Below, one piece after another: positions 42,128 to 49,880 of a DNA stretch of 64,000 nucleotides. The notes under the pieces were generated by a model. It made no database searches. It saw only the letters and a program-made list of their open reading frames with translations, and was not told where the DNA came from. The translations under genes were made by a program, and so were the position numbers. Positions within the stretch are counted from its first letter, which is position 1. Each line of letters begins with the position of its first letter. Source of the stretch: Collimonas sp. OK607. GTDB lineage: Bacteria > Pseudomonadota > Gammaproteobacteria > Burkholderiales > Burkholderiaceae_D. The stretch is from the NCBI RefSeq assembly GCF_900111995.1, contig NZ_FOKF01000002.1, positions 186,001-250,000 on the forward strand, written 5' to 3'.

Positions 42128-44041
42128 TTATTTACCAGCCATACCCAGCAACATTTCATTCAAACGCTTGACGAACCCAGCCGGGTCAGCCAACGCACCA
42201 CCTTCAGCCAACAAGGCCTGATCGAACAAGATGTGCGACCAGTCGCCGAACTTGGCATCTTCATACTTCAGGCGTTGCACCAGCGGGTGATCCGGGTTGA
42301 TTTCCAGGATCGGCTTGGAATCCGGAGCGTCCTGGCCGGCGGCCTTCAGCATGCGCAGCAGGTTGCCCGACAATTCATTTTCATCGGCCACCAGGCAGGC
42401 TGGCGAATCGGTCAGGCGGAAGGTGACGCGCACTTCCTTGGCCTTGTCGGCCAGCGCGGTCTTCATCTTTTCAACCAGGTCCTTGAACTGGGTTTCGGTT
42501 TCTTCGTGCTGCTTCTTCTCGGCTTCATCTTCCAATGTGCCGAGATCGAGGCCGCCCTTGGCTACCGATGCCAGTTCCTTGCCTTCGAAATCCTGCAGAA
42601 ACGACAGCATCCACTCATCGACGCGATCGGTCAGCAGCAAGACTTCAACGCCTTTCTTGCGGAAAATTTCCAGGTGCGGGCTGTTCTTGGCCGCAGCATA
42701 GGTTTCACCGGTTGCGTAGTAAATCTTGTCCTGGCCTTCTTTCATGCGGCCGATATAGTCGGCGAAGGATACAGTCTGGGCATCGCTGTCGTTGGTGGTC
42801 GAGGCAAAGCGCAGCAGCTTGGCGATTCTTTCTTTGTTGCCGGCGTCTTCGCCAATACCTTCTTTCAAGACCTGGCCGAATTCTTTCCAGAATGTGGCGT
42901 ACTTGTCTTTTTGCGCCTGGTCGTCGCTGTTCGCCAGTTCTTCCAGCAAGCTCAACACACGCTTGGTGGAGCCTTCGCGGATCACGCGTACATCACGCGA
43001 TTCTTGCAGGATTTCACGCGATACATTCAACGGCAGGTCGCTGGAGTCGATCACGCCTTTGACGAAGCGCAGATAGACCGGCATCAGCTGCTCGGCATCG
43101 TCCATGATGAAGACGCGCTTGATGTACAGCTTGATACCGCCGCGCTTGTTGCGATCCCACAGATCGAATGGTGCGCGGCTTGGAACGTACAGCAGTTGCG
43201 TGTATTCGCTGCGGCCTTCAACCCGGTTATGGGTGTAGGTCAGCGGCGCTTCGAAATCGTGCGAGACATGCTTGTAGAACTCTACATATTGCTCTTCGGT
43301 GATGTCGGATTTGTTACGGGCCCACAGCGCGCTGGCCTGGTTGACGGTTTCGTATTCGTCCTTGACGACGGTTTCTTTCTTTTCTTCGTCCCATTCTTCT
43401 TTCTGCATCACGATCGGCAGCGAGATATGGTCGGAATATTTGCGGATGATGGATTTCAGTTTCCAGGCCGACAGGTATTCGTCTTCGCCTTCGCGCAGAT
43501 GCAAGGTAATGTCGGTGCCGCGTGACGGCTTGTCGATCGCTTCGATGCTGAAATCGCCGGCGCCTTCGGATTCCCAGCGCACGCCTTCGGTGGCGTTGGC
43601 GCCAGCGCGGCGGGTATCAACCGTGATCTTGTCGGCGATGATGAAAGCGGAGTAGAAGCCGACGCCGAACTGGCCGATCAGGGCTGCATCTTTTTGCTGG
43701 TCGCCAGACAGTTTCGAGAAAAATTCCTTGGTGCCGGATTTGGCGATGGTGCCCAGGTGCGAGATGGCTTCATCGCGGCTCATGCCGATGCCGTTATCCG
43801 AAATCGTGATGGTGCGCGCGGCCTTGTCGAAAGTGACCTTGATTTTCAGTTCCGGATCGTTCTCGAACAGGGCGCCGTTGTTGATGGCTTCAAAGCGCAG
43901 CTTGTCGGCGGCATCGGATGCATTGGACACCAGCTCGCGCAGGAAAATTTCCTTGTTGGAGTACAGCGAGTGGATCATCAATTGCAGCAGCTGCTTTACT
44001 TCTGCCTGAAAACCAAGGGTTTGTTTTTCGGATACGGCCAT
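42128..44041 (-). CDS. htpG: Chaperone HtpG (Hsp90)
   Basis: A 637-residue cytoplasmic chaperone starting at 44041 ([20 protein letters not shown]) with AGAGGAAAC upstream. The N-terminal GHKL ATP site has [30 protein letters not shown] and [19 protein letters not shown]; the middle domain has [20 protein letters not shown] and [18 protein letters not shown]; the C-terminal dimerisation domain ends [11 protein letters not shown]. Length matches the family. It is probably transcribed alone, ending in the bidirectional terminator. No sigma-32 promoter could be assigned with confidence. Confidence 0.96.
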   Translation of the reverse strand: MAVSEKQTLGFQAEVKQLLQLMIHSLYSNKEIFLRELVSNASDAADKLRFEAINNGALFENDPELKIKVTFDKAARTITISDNGIGMSRDEAISHLGTIAKSGTKEFFSKLSGDQQKDAALIGQFGVGFYSAFIIADKITVDTRRAGANATEGVRWESEGAGDFSIEAIDKPSRGTDITLHLREGEDEYLSAWKLKSIIRKYSDHISLPIVMQKEEWDEEKKETVVKDEYETVNQASALWARNKSDITEEQYVEFYKHVSHDFEAPLTYTHNRVEGRSEYTQLLYVPSRAPFDLWDRNKRGGIKLYIKRVFIMDDAEQLMPVYLRFVKGVIDSSDLPLNVSREILQESRDVRVIREGSTKRVLSLLEELANSDDQAQKDKYATFWKEFGQVLKEGIGEDAGNKERIAKLLRFASTTNDSDAQTVSFADYIGRMKEGQDKIYYATGETYAAAKNSPHLEIFRKKGVEVLLLTDRVDEWMLSFLQDFEGKELASVAKGGLDLGTLEDEAEKKQHEETETQFKDLVEKMKTALADKAKEVRVTFRLTDSPACLVADENELSGNLLRMLKAAGQDAPDSKPILEINPDHPLVQRLKYEDAKFGDWSHILFDQALLAEGGALADPAGFVKRLNEMLLGMAGK

Positions 44042-44230
44042 TGTTTCCTCTGTATAAACGTAAAAAAATAATGTCAAAAAAATAAAATCGATGGGAAATC
44101 GGTAATGCGGTCTGCCTTACCAGGCACCGCGCTCATCGCGTAAATCAGTATATTGCCCAGAAATGGGGAGTAATCGGGATTTTACAAGAGTGGACCAAGA
44201 GCGGATTGCGTGAAGGTTGCCTGTATTGCC

Positions 44231-45733
44231 TTACTTGCCACACTCTTGTTCCAGGAATCGCCAGATCGCCGGATCCGACATCGCCGCCACATTAATCCGC
44301 ATTCTCGAAGAAGGCAGCTGGCTGGGCGAGAACAGGGCGCCGGGCGCCAGCAGGAAGCCTTCAGCCAAGGCTTTTTCTGCCATCACATTGGTGTCGTGCC
44401 CGGTGTCGGCCCACACGAAGATGCCGGCCGGAGTACTGATGTCGACCGTCATGCCGATCCTTTCCATTTGCCGGATGGTGCGGTCGCGTACGCTGTCGAG
44501 CTTGTTGCGCAAGCGGTCGAGATGCTTGCGATAGTGCCCTTCGGAGAGGATTTTATAAACTACCCGTTCGCCGACTTCGGCACTGGTCAGGTTGGTCAGC
44601 ATCTTGCGGTCGGCAAAATGCTGCGCCAGTTCGAGGGAGGTGGCGATAAAGCCGGAGCGCAGGTTAGGCGAGAGCGTCTTCGAGAAGCCGCCCATGTAGA
44701 TCACGCGGTTGAGCTGGTCCAGCGATGCAATGCGGGTGGCGGGCTGGATTGCCGAGCCGGGATGCATGTCGCAATAGATGTCGTCCTCGACGATCATGAA
44801 ATCATGCTCTTCAGCCAGCTTGAGGATCTGGAACGCCTTGGCCGCCGATAGCGAGGTCGAAGTCGGATTGTGCAGCACCGACACCAGCACATACAACTTG
44901 GGTTTGTGCAGCGCCGCCAGTTCTGCCAGCTTGACCATATCCGGGCCGTCGGCCAGGCGCGGCACGCCGACCACTTTGGCGCCCAGCGCCGCAAACGAGG
45001 CGAACATCAGGAACCACGATGGATCGTCGACGAAAATCACGTCGCCAGGCTGGGTAAAGTGGCGCGCCACCAGATCCAACGCCTGCGTGACGCCGGTGGT
45101 CGTGACGAATTGTTCCGGCGTCGCAGCGATTTCCAGCTCGGCCATTTTCAGCTGCAGTTGCTGGCGCAGCGGCAGGAAGCCTTGTGGAATCCCGTATGAC
45201 AGCAACTGTGCCGGATTTTGCCGGCTGATGCTGCGCAAGGCGTTGGCGATCAGATCGGCATCCAGCCATTCGCTGGGAAACATGCCCGAGCCGGGCATTT
45301 TTTTGTTCGGCGCCTGCTGGTGCATATTGCGCACCAGCCAGACTACATCGATCAGCTGCGGCTGCTTGTCGCTGGCAGAATTGCTGCCGCGCTCAGCCAG
45401 TAGCGGCGAGCGTTCACGCACATAGAAACCTGACCCGCGCCGCGATTCCAGGCAACCCTTGGCAACCAGGCGGTCATAGGCTTCGACTACCGTGAAACGC
45501 GAGACGCTGTGGCTATCGGCAAACTGGCGGATCGACGGCATGCGGGCGCCGGTACGCAACAGGCGGTCGCTGATGCGGGTTTCGATGGAGCGCACGATTT
45601 GCTCGACCAGAGAGGTGTCGCTATCGCGCGACAGCAGTTGCTGGGCGGCCGGAACCGTAGCGGGAGCCGTAGCCGTAGCGGGAATCGGCAACTGGCTGCT
45701 GTTCAGCTTGCGTGGTGGGGTCGTGTTGGTCAC
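44231..45733 (-). CDS. MocR-family regulator (GntR helix-turn-helix with aminotransferase domain)
   Basis: A 500-residue regulator with an N-terminal winged helix (LVEQIVRSIETRISDRLLRT, RQFADSHSVSRFTVVEAYDR) and a C-terminal type I aminotransferase fold. The domain has the PLP lysine in YMGGFSKTLSPNLRSGFIAT and the Asp/Tyr pair (VDDPSWFLMF, KLYVLVSVLHNPTSTSLSAA). MocR proteins use the PLP domain as a sensor of PLP or of an amino acid. The first in-frame start is GTG at 45733; the next Met is too far inside. It diverges from the DUF2917-LysE-EamA genes, and three direct repeats lie in the control region, which is how MocR operators look. Confidence 0.9.
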   Translation of the reverse strand: MTNTTPPRKLNSSQLPIPATATAPATVPAAQQLLSRDSDTSLVEQIVRSIETRISDRLLRTGARMPSIRQFADSHSVSRFTVVEAYDRLVAKGCLESRRGSGFYVRERSPLLAERGSNSASDKQPQLIDVVWLVRNMHQQAPNKKMPGSGMFPSEWLDADLIANALRSISRQNPAQLLSYGIPQGFLPLRQQLQLKMAELEIAATPEQFVTTTGVTQALDLVARHFTQPGDVIFVDDPSWFLMFASFAALGAKVVGVPRLADGPDMVKLAELAALHKPKLYVLVSVLHNPTSTSLSAAKAFQILKLAEEHDFMIVEDDIYCDMHPGSAIQPATRIASLDQLNRVIYMGGFSKTLSPNLRSGFIATSLELAQHFADRKMLTNLTSAEVGERVVYKILSEGHYRKHLDRLRNKLDSVRDRTIRQMERIGMTVDISTPAGIFVWADTGHDTNVMAEKALAEGFLLAPGALFSPSQLPSSRMRINVAAMSDPAIWRFLEQECGK

Positions 45734-45800
45734 TGTATTGGTGGTTTTGCCGGGACAATGTCAGGAATTACTTGCTTAACTGTATTGGTACTGTATTGGT
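45732..45800. promoter_or_regulatory. Three 11-bp direct repeats, candidate MocR operator
   Basis: ACTGTATTGGT occurs three times in the same orientation: 45732-45742, 45779-45789 and 45790-45800. The last two abut (11-base period) and the first is 47 bases from the second. The first copy covers the GTG start of the MocR gene. MocR regulators are known to bind direct repeats. Confidence 0.65.
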
Positions 45801-45870
45801 TTTGTGGCTTAGCATAGACCTAAATCCTGAATCCAGCAACTCCCCCCAAGCCTTCGAAAGCGACTTAGCC

Positions 45871-46191
45871 ATGCAAACACTATTCGAAAAACAGTCTCAT
45901 AACTTGTCGGGCGGCAGTGCGCTGTCCGGCGTCACTGACGACGAAATGATCTTGCGGGTAGTGAGCGGCCGCGTCTGGGTAACATTTGAAGGACAGCCGG
46001 AAGATCATTGGCTGCACGCCGGCCGCTCGCTGACTTTACTGCCTGGCCGGATGGTAGTGGTGGAGTCCGATCCGGGAAACAGCCGCATCACCTTGAGCGG
46101 TCAGTCCCAACGCGGCACGACCAGCTTGTTGCGTGCTTTGCTAACGCGCCTGCGCGGCCCCGACTTCCATCCTGCGACGAGTGTTTCGTGA
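45871..46191 (+). CDS. DUF2917 family protein
   Basis: A 106-residue protein starting at 45871 (MQTLFEKQSHNLSGGS). It has the DUF2917 pattern: LRVVSGRVWVTFEGQPEDHW, LHAGRSLTLLPGRMVVVESD, a small cupin-like or beta-sandwich fold. The function is not known; such genes occur next to LysE-type exporters in betaproteobacteria. Its stop codon TGA (46189-46191) overlaps the ATG of the exporter gene by one base, so the two are translationally coupled. No ribosome binding site of note was seen before the start. The upstream open frame from 45712 is not protein-like. Confidence 0.7.
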   Translation: MQTLFEKQSHNLSGGSALSGVTDDEMILRVVSGRVWVTFEGQPEDHWLHAGRSLTLLPGRMVVVESDPGNSRITLSGQSQRGTTSLLRALLTRLRGPDFHPATSVS

Positions 46192-46784
46192 TGCTTGAAA
46201 CCTTGCTGCCGCTGGCCGTATTCGCCTTTGTGTCGTCGATCACGCCGGGGCCGAACAACATCATGCTGACCTCATCCGGCATCATGTTCGGCTTCAACCG
46301 GACCATCCCGCACATACTCGGCGTGACCTTCGGTTTCGGCCTGTTGCTGGTGCTGTGCGCTGCCGGCATCGGTAGCCTGGTGCTGGCGTTGCCATCAATT
46401 CACGTCATCCTGAAAACGCTGGGCTCGGCCTATTTGCTGTACCTGGCGTGGAAGCTGCGCAACATGTCGTTCAAGTCGGAGGTCGGCGCCAACCATAAGC
46501 CGATGACGTTCTTCGGAGCGGCGGCATTCCAGGCCGCCAATCCTAAAGCCTGGATCATGGGCATCACCAGCGCTTCGGCATTTTTGCCGCCGCTACAGCC
46601 GATCTGGTTGTCGATCACCATCTATTGCCTGGTGTTCTGCGTCATCAACCTGCCGTGCGTGGGCGTCTGGGCCGGCGCCGGCTCGGTATTGCGGCGCTAT
46701 CTGGCGCAACCTTTGTGGCAACGCGTGTTTTGTACCGTAATGGTGGTGCTGACGATTTATTCCGCAGTATCGATCTGGCTCTGA
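46191..46784 (+). CDS. LysE/RhtB-type amino acid exporter
   Basis: A 197-residue inner-membrane protein with six hydrophobic segments. The signature SSITPGPNNIMLTSSGIMFG at residues 15-35, the segment GVTFGFGLLLVLCAAGIGSL, and LGSAYLLYLAWKLRNMS and FQAANPKAWIMGITSASAFL mark the LysE/RhtB superfamily. It exports an amino acid or a related small metabolite by proton exchange. It starts inside the stop codon of the DUF2917 gene and is followed after 34 bases by an EamA transporter gene. Confidence 0.9.
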   Translation: MLETLLPLAVFAFVSSITPGPNNIMLTSSGIMFGFNRTIPHILGVTFGFGLLLVLCAAGIGSLVLALPSIHVILKTLGSAYLLYLAWKLRNMSFKSEVGANHKPMTFFGAAAFQAANPKAWIMGITSASAFLPPLQPIWLSITIYCLVFCVINLPCVGVWAGAGSVLRRYLAQPLWQRVFCTVMVVLTIYSAVSIWL

Positions 46785-46818
46785 CAACAATTCAAAAGCA
46801 ACGCGAAAGACAAGCAAC

Positions 46819-47697
46819 ATGACGGACGAAACGAAGGGTATGTGGCTGGGGCTGGTCGGGGTGGCGGTGTTCAGCCTGACCTTGCCGTTTACCCGGATGG
46901 CGGTGGCGGAGCTGAATCCGGTGTTTGTCGCATTCGGCCGGGCGGTGGTGGCTGCGCTGTGTTCGATCATATTGTTGTGGAAACTGAAGGCGCCGTTGCC
47001 GACCGCCGCCCAGTGGAAAGCCCTGGCGCTGACTGCGTTGGGCGTGGTGGTCGGCTTTCCCTTGTTTTCATCGGTGGCGATGCGTTATGTGCCGGCGGCA
47101 CACGGCGCCATCGTGCTCGGCATCCTGCCGCTGGCGACGGCCATGTTCGGCGCCTTGCGATTTGGCGAACGGCCCTCTGCTGGATTCTGGATTGCTGCCG
47201 TGATCGGCAGCATTATTGTCATTGTTTTCGCCCTAAGCCAGGGGGGCGGCGGTTTGCAACCTGCAGATCTGGCATTGCTGGCGGCAGTGGTGGCCGCTGC
47301 CATGGGCTACGCGGAAGGTGGTCGTTTATCGCAAACCATGGGTGGGCAGCAGGTGATCTGTTGGGCGCTGGTGCTGGCATTGCCTATTTTGCTGCCGATA
47401 ACTATCTTGCTGGGCTGGCAATATGGCGTCAGCGCTTCGCCCAAGGCTTGGCTGGGTTTTGCCTATGTGTCGCTGTTTTCGATGTTTATCGGCTTTTTCT
47501 TTTGGTACAAGGGCCTGGCGCTGGGCGGCATTGCGCGGGTTGGCCAAGTGCAACTATTGCAACCGTTCCTGACGTTGCTGGGAGCCGCATTGATACTGGG
47601 CGAGACATTGGATAGCAGCAACATGCTGTTTGCGCTGGCAGTGCTGGTGGTAGTGGCGCTTGGCCGCAAGATGGCGGTGCGGCGGCAAACGGCATAG
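46819..47697 (+). CDS. EamA/DMT-family transporter
   Basis: A 292-residue inner-membrane protein with ten hydrophobic segments arranged as two EamA repeats (first ending near AKPALI-like ADLALLAAVVAAAMGYAEGG, second from VICWALVLALPILLPITILL). The start at 46819 has GAAAGACAAG upstream, 34 bases behind the LysE-type gene. DMT proteins export metabolites such as threonine, cysteine or purines. Two exporters in one unit under a MocR regulator suggests disposal of an excess or toxic amino acid. Confidence 0.88.
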   Translation: MTDETKGMWLGLVGVAVFSLTLPFTRMAVAELNPVFVAFGRAVVAALCSIILLWKLKAPLPTAAQWKALALTALGVVVGFPLFSSVAMRYVPAAHGAIVLGILPLATAMFGALRFGERPSAGFWIAAVIGSIIVIVFALSQGGGGLQPADLALLAAVVAAAMGYAEGGRLSQTMGGQQVICWALVLALPILLPITILLGWQYGVSASPKAWLGFAYVSLFSMFIGFFFWYKGLALGGIARVGQVQLLQPFLTLLGAALILGETLDSSNMLFALAVLVVVALGRKMAVRRQTA

Positions 47698-47753
47698 CAA
47701 AATACAAAGTCAGGCATTCGCAAAGTTGGCGGTAGGTGAGATAATCATATATT

Positions 47754-47772
47754 GGCCGGGATCGAACCGGCC
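47754..47772. repeat. T-arm-like hairpin
   Basis: On the minus strand GGCCGG-TTCGATC-CCGGCC forms a perfect 6-bp stem with a seven-base loop of the tRNA T-loop type. No other tRNA parts are nearby. It may be a chance hairpin or part of a terminator for the EamA gene. Confidence 0.3.
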
Positions 47773-47846
47773 GTATCCCATTTATCCCGTCATTGCTGCT
47801 AGCGCCAAAAGCGTCGGCAAATGATCCCCCTTTTTCGGAGTGTCAG

Positions 47847-48305
47847 ATGTCTGTATATGAAAAGTTGCAAGCCCTGAATATCACATTGCCAGCTGTAGTT
47901 ACACCTGCGGCCGCTTATGTGATGTACGCCCAAAGCGGCAACACGGTTTACCTGTCAGGTCATTTACCTAAGAAAGACGGCAAGATCTGGGTCGGCCAAC
48001 TGGGCAAAGACACGACTACCGAAGAAGCCAAATTGGCGGCACGCAGCATTGCGATTGATCTGATCGCTACCTTGCAAGCAGCTTGCGGCGGCGATCTGAA
48101 ACGCGTCAAACGCATCGTCAAGCTGATGAGCCTGGTCAATTCAACGCCTGATTTCACGGAACAGCACCTGGTTACCAACGGTGCCTCCGAATTGATCGGC
48201 GAAGTATTTGGCGAACAGGGCAAGCATGCCCGTTCCGCATTTGGTGTGGCACAGCTGCCGTTGGGCGCTTGCGTGGAAATTGAAATGATTGCTGAACTGG
48301 AGTAG
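47847..48305 (+). CDS. RidA-family protein (YjgF/YER057c/UK114)
   Basis: A 152-residue protein starting at 47847 (MSVYEKLQALNITLPAVVTP) with GGAG upstream. The family ends with ARSAFGVAQLPLGACVEIEM, the motif RxxxGVxxLPxGxxVE with the ligand-binding Arg and Glu. It belongs to the longer subgroup (about 150 residues). RidA proteins hydrolyse reactive enamine/imine intermediates formed by PLP enzymes. An aminotransferase gene follows, so protection against its by-products is a plausible role. Confidence 0.9.
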   Translation: MSVYEKLQALNITLPAVVTPAAAYVMYAQSGNTVYLSGHLPKKDGKIWVGQLGKDTTTEEAKLAARSIAIDLIATLQAACGGDLKRVKRIVKLMSLVNSTPDFTEQHLVTNGASELIGEVFGEQGKHARSAFGVAQLPLGACVEIEMIAELE

Positions 48306-48473
48306 TCCTCAAAACGCAGTTGCGTAACACTGGTAGCGCTATCCGCTGCCAGCCCAGGAGACGGCAGATCATAAAAATCCACGGGCTGTTGCAATCCGGT
48401 TTGAGTGTTAATTTCAGCTCGGCCGGGTAATTGACAACAGTCACTCAGAATAAGATCACTTGAAGAGAATCGT

Positions 48474-49667
48474 ATGAAAATCGAAAACCCAACACCGCTG
48501 CAATGGCATTTTTCGCAGCGTGCGCAAAAATTGCAAAGCTCGGCGATCCGTGAAATCCTCAAGATCACCATGCGCCCGGAAATCATTTCCTTCGCCGGCG
48601 GCCTGCCGTCGCCGGCCACTTTCCCGGTCGAGCAATTGAAGGTGGCGTTTGACAAAGTGCTGTCGGAACAAGGCAAGGTCGCTTTGCAATACGGCCCTAC
48701 CGATGGTTACGGTCCGCTGCGCGAATGGGTCGCCAATTCCTTGTCGACCAACGGCGCCAAGATCATGGCGGATCAAGTCATGATGACTTCCGGTTCGCAG
48801 CAGGGCCTGGATTTGCTGGGTAAGGTATTGATCGACGAAGGCAGCAAGGTGCTGGTGGAAACGCCTAGTTACCTGGGCGCTCTGCAAGCCTTTTCCCTAT
48901 ACGGCCCTGAGTTCGTCTCGGTGCCTGCCGATGAAGGCGGCCTGATTCCGGAAACAGTGGCGACTCTGGGACAGGGCGCACGCATGTTGTATGCCTTGCC
49001 GAATTTCCAGAATCCTACCGGCCGCACCTTGTCGGTAGAACGTCGTCACGCCTTGGTAGATATCTGCGCGCGACTCGGCTTGCCGCTGATCGAAGATGAT
49101 CCTTACGGCGCACTCAGCTATCGCACCGAACCGTTGCCGAAGATGCTGAGCATGAATCCGGGCGGGGTGATTTACATGGGTTCCTTCTCCAAGATCCTGA
49201 CACCGGGAATACGCCTGGGTTACGTGGTAGCGCCGCGGCCGCTGATCGAGAAGCTTGAGCAAGCCAAGCAAGCCACCGACCTGCATACCGCGCAACTGAC
49301 GCAAATGGTGGTGTACCAGACCATCAAGGACGGCTTCCTCGACCAGCATATCCCGACTATCCGCAAGTTGTACTCGGATCAGTGCGACGCCATGCTGGAT
49401 GCGCTGAAGACCTATTTCCCGGCCGGCACCAGCTGGACCAAGCCGGAAGGCGGCATGTTTATCTGGGTCACCTTGCCGAAGCATATCGACAGCATGAAAT
49501 TGCTGGACGAGGCAGTGGCGCAGCACGTAGCGTTTGTGCCAGGCGCGCCGTTCTATGGCAATACGCCGGAACAGCATACCTTGCGCCTGAGTTTCGTTAC
49601 TGTGCCACCGGCCAAGATACGCGAAGGGATCGAGCGGCTGGGTAAGCTGATCGCTTCTAAAATCTGA
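48474..49667 (+). CDS. PLP-dependent aminotransferase (2-aminoadipate/LysN-like class I/II)
   Basis: A 397-residue fold-type I aminotransferase starting at 48474 behind GAAGAGA. Conserved parts: FAGGLPSPATFPVEQL, YGPTDGYGPLREWVAN, SGSQQGLDLLGKVLIDEG, ALPNFQNPTGRTLSVERRHA, DDPYGALSYRT and the PLP lysine in YMGSFSKILTPGIRLGYVVA, ending with GGMFIWVTLPKH. The pattern is that of the 2-aminoadipate/aromatic aminotransferase set (LysN, AroT-like). The neighbours (RidA, LysE, EamA, MocR) suggest amino-acid turnover. The substrate cannot be read from the sequence. A MITE-like element starts four bases after its stop. Confidence 0.9.
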   Translation: MKIENPTPLQWHFSQRAQKLQSSAIREILKITMRPEIISFAGGLPSPATFPVEQLKVAFDKVLSEQGKVALQYGPTDGYGPLREWVANSLSTNGAKIMADQVMMTSGSQQGLDLLGKVLIDEGSKVLVETPSYLGALQAFSLYGPEFVSVPADEGGLIPETVATLGQGARMLYALPNFQNPTGRTLSVERRHALVDICARLGLPLIEDDPYGALSYRTEPLPKMLSMNPGGVIYMGSFSKILTPGIRLGYVVAPRPLIEKLEQAKQATDLHTAQLTQMVVYQTIKDGFLDQHIPTIRKLYSDQCDAMLDALKTYFPAGTSWTKPEGGMFIWVTLPKHIDSMKLLDEAVAQHVAFVPGAPFYGNTPEQHTLRLSFVTVPPAKIREGIERLGKLIASKI

Positions 49668-49671
49668 TTCC

Positions 49672-49797
49672 GTAGGGTGGGCACGCCTTTGTGCCCACGC
49701 GTGACCGCGATAACCGGAGTACACACCTGTGCGGCACGGAAATAAGCATGTGCGTGTTGTGAGTTCACGCGTGGGCACAAAGGCGTGCCCACCCTAC
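49672..49797. repeat. MITE-like dispersed repeat, copy 2
   Basis: A 126-base element with perfect 33-base terminal inverted repeats: 49672-49704 (GTAGGGTGGGCACGCCTTTG and so on) and 49765-49797. Each arm is itself partly palindromic (GTGGGCAC/GTGCCCAC). The centre is conserved with copy 1 at 24654. It encodes no transposase. A small open frame on the minus strand (MPTRELTTRTCLFPCR) occurs in both copies but is not a real gene. Confidence 0.85.
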
Positions 49798-49846
49798 TTC
49801 TTTCTTATTTCAACGCGGTTATTCGTGAGCTCAGTTATAGCAATAT

Positions 49847-49876
49847 GAAAAAGCCGACTTCAAAGTCGGCTTTTTC
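49847..49876. terminator. Bidirectional rho-independent terminator
   Basis: GAAAAAGCCGACTT and AAGTCGGCTTTTTC are perfect 14-base arms around two bases, with T-runs on both strands. It lies between the aminotransferase gene and parC, which converge, and serves both. Confidence 0.9.
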
Positions 49877-49880
49877 ATTT

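Noticed and set aside
42071-43525. Plus-strand open frame of 484 codons opposite htpG
   Set aside because: It is antisense to a certain gene and is rich in repeated Phe/Gln/Val without motifs.
44042-44230. Sigma-32 heat-shock promoter of htpG
   Set aside because: A CCCAT-like box is visible but no CTTGAA at a proper distance, so I do not claim it.
47754-47772. tRNA gene
   Set aside because: Only a T-arm-like hairpin is present; acceptor, D and anticodon arms are missing.
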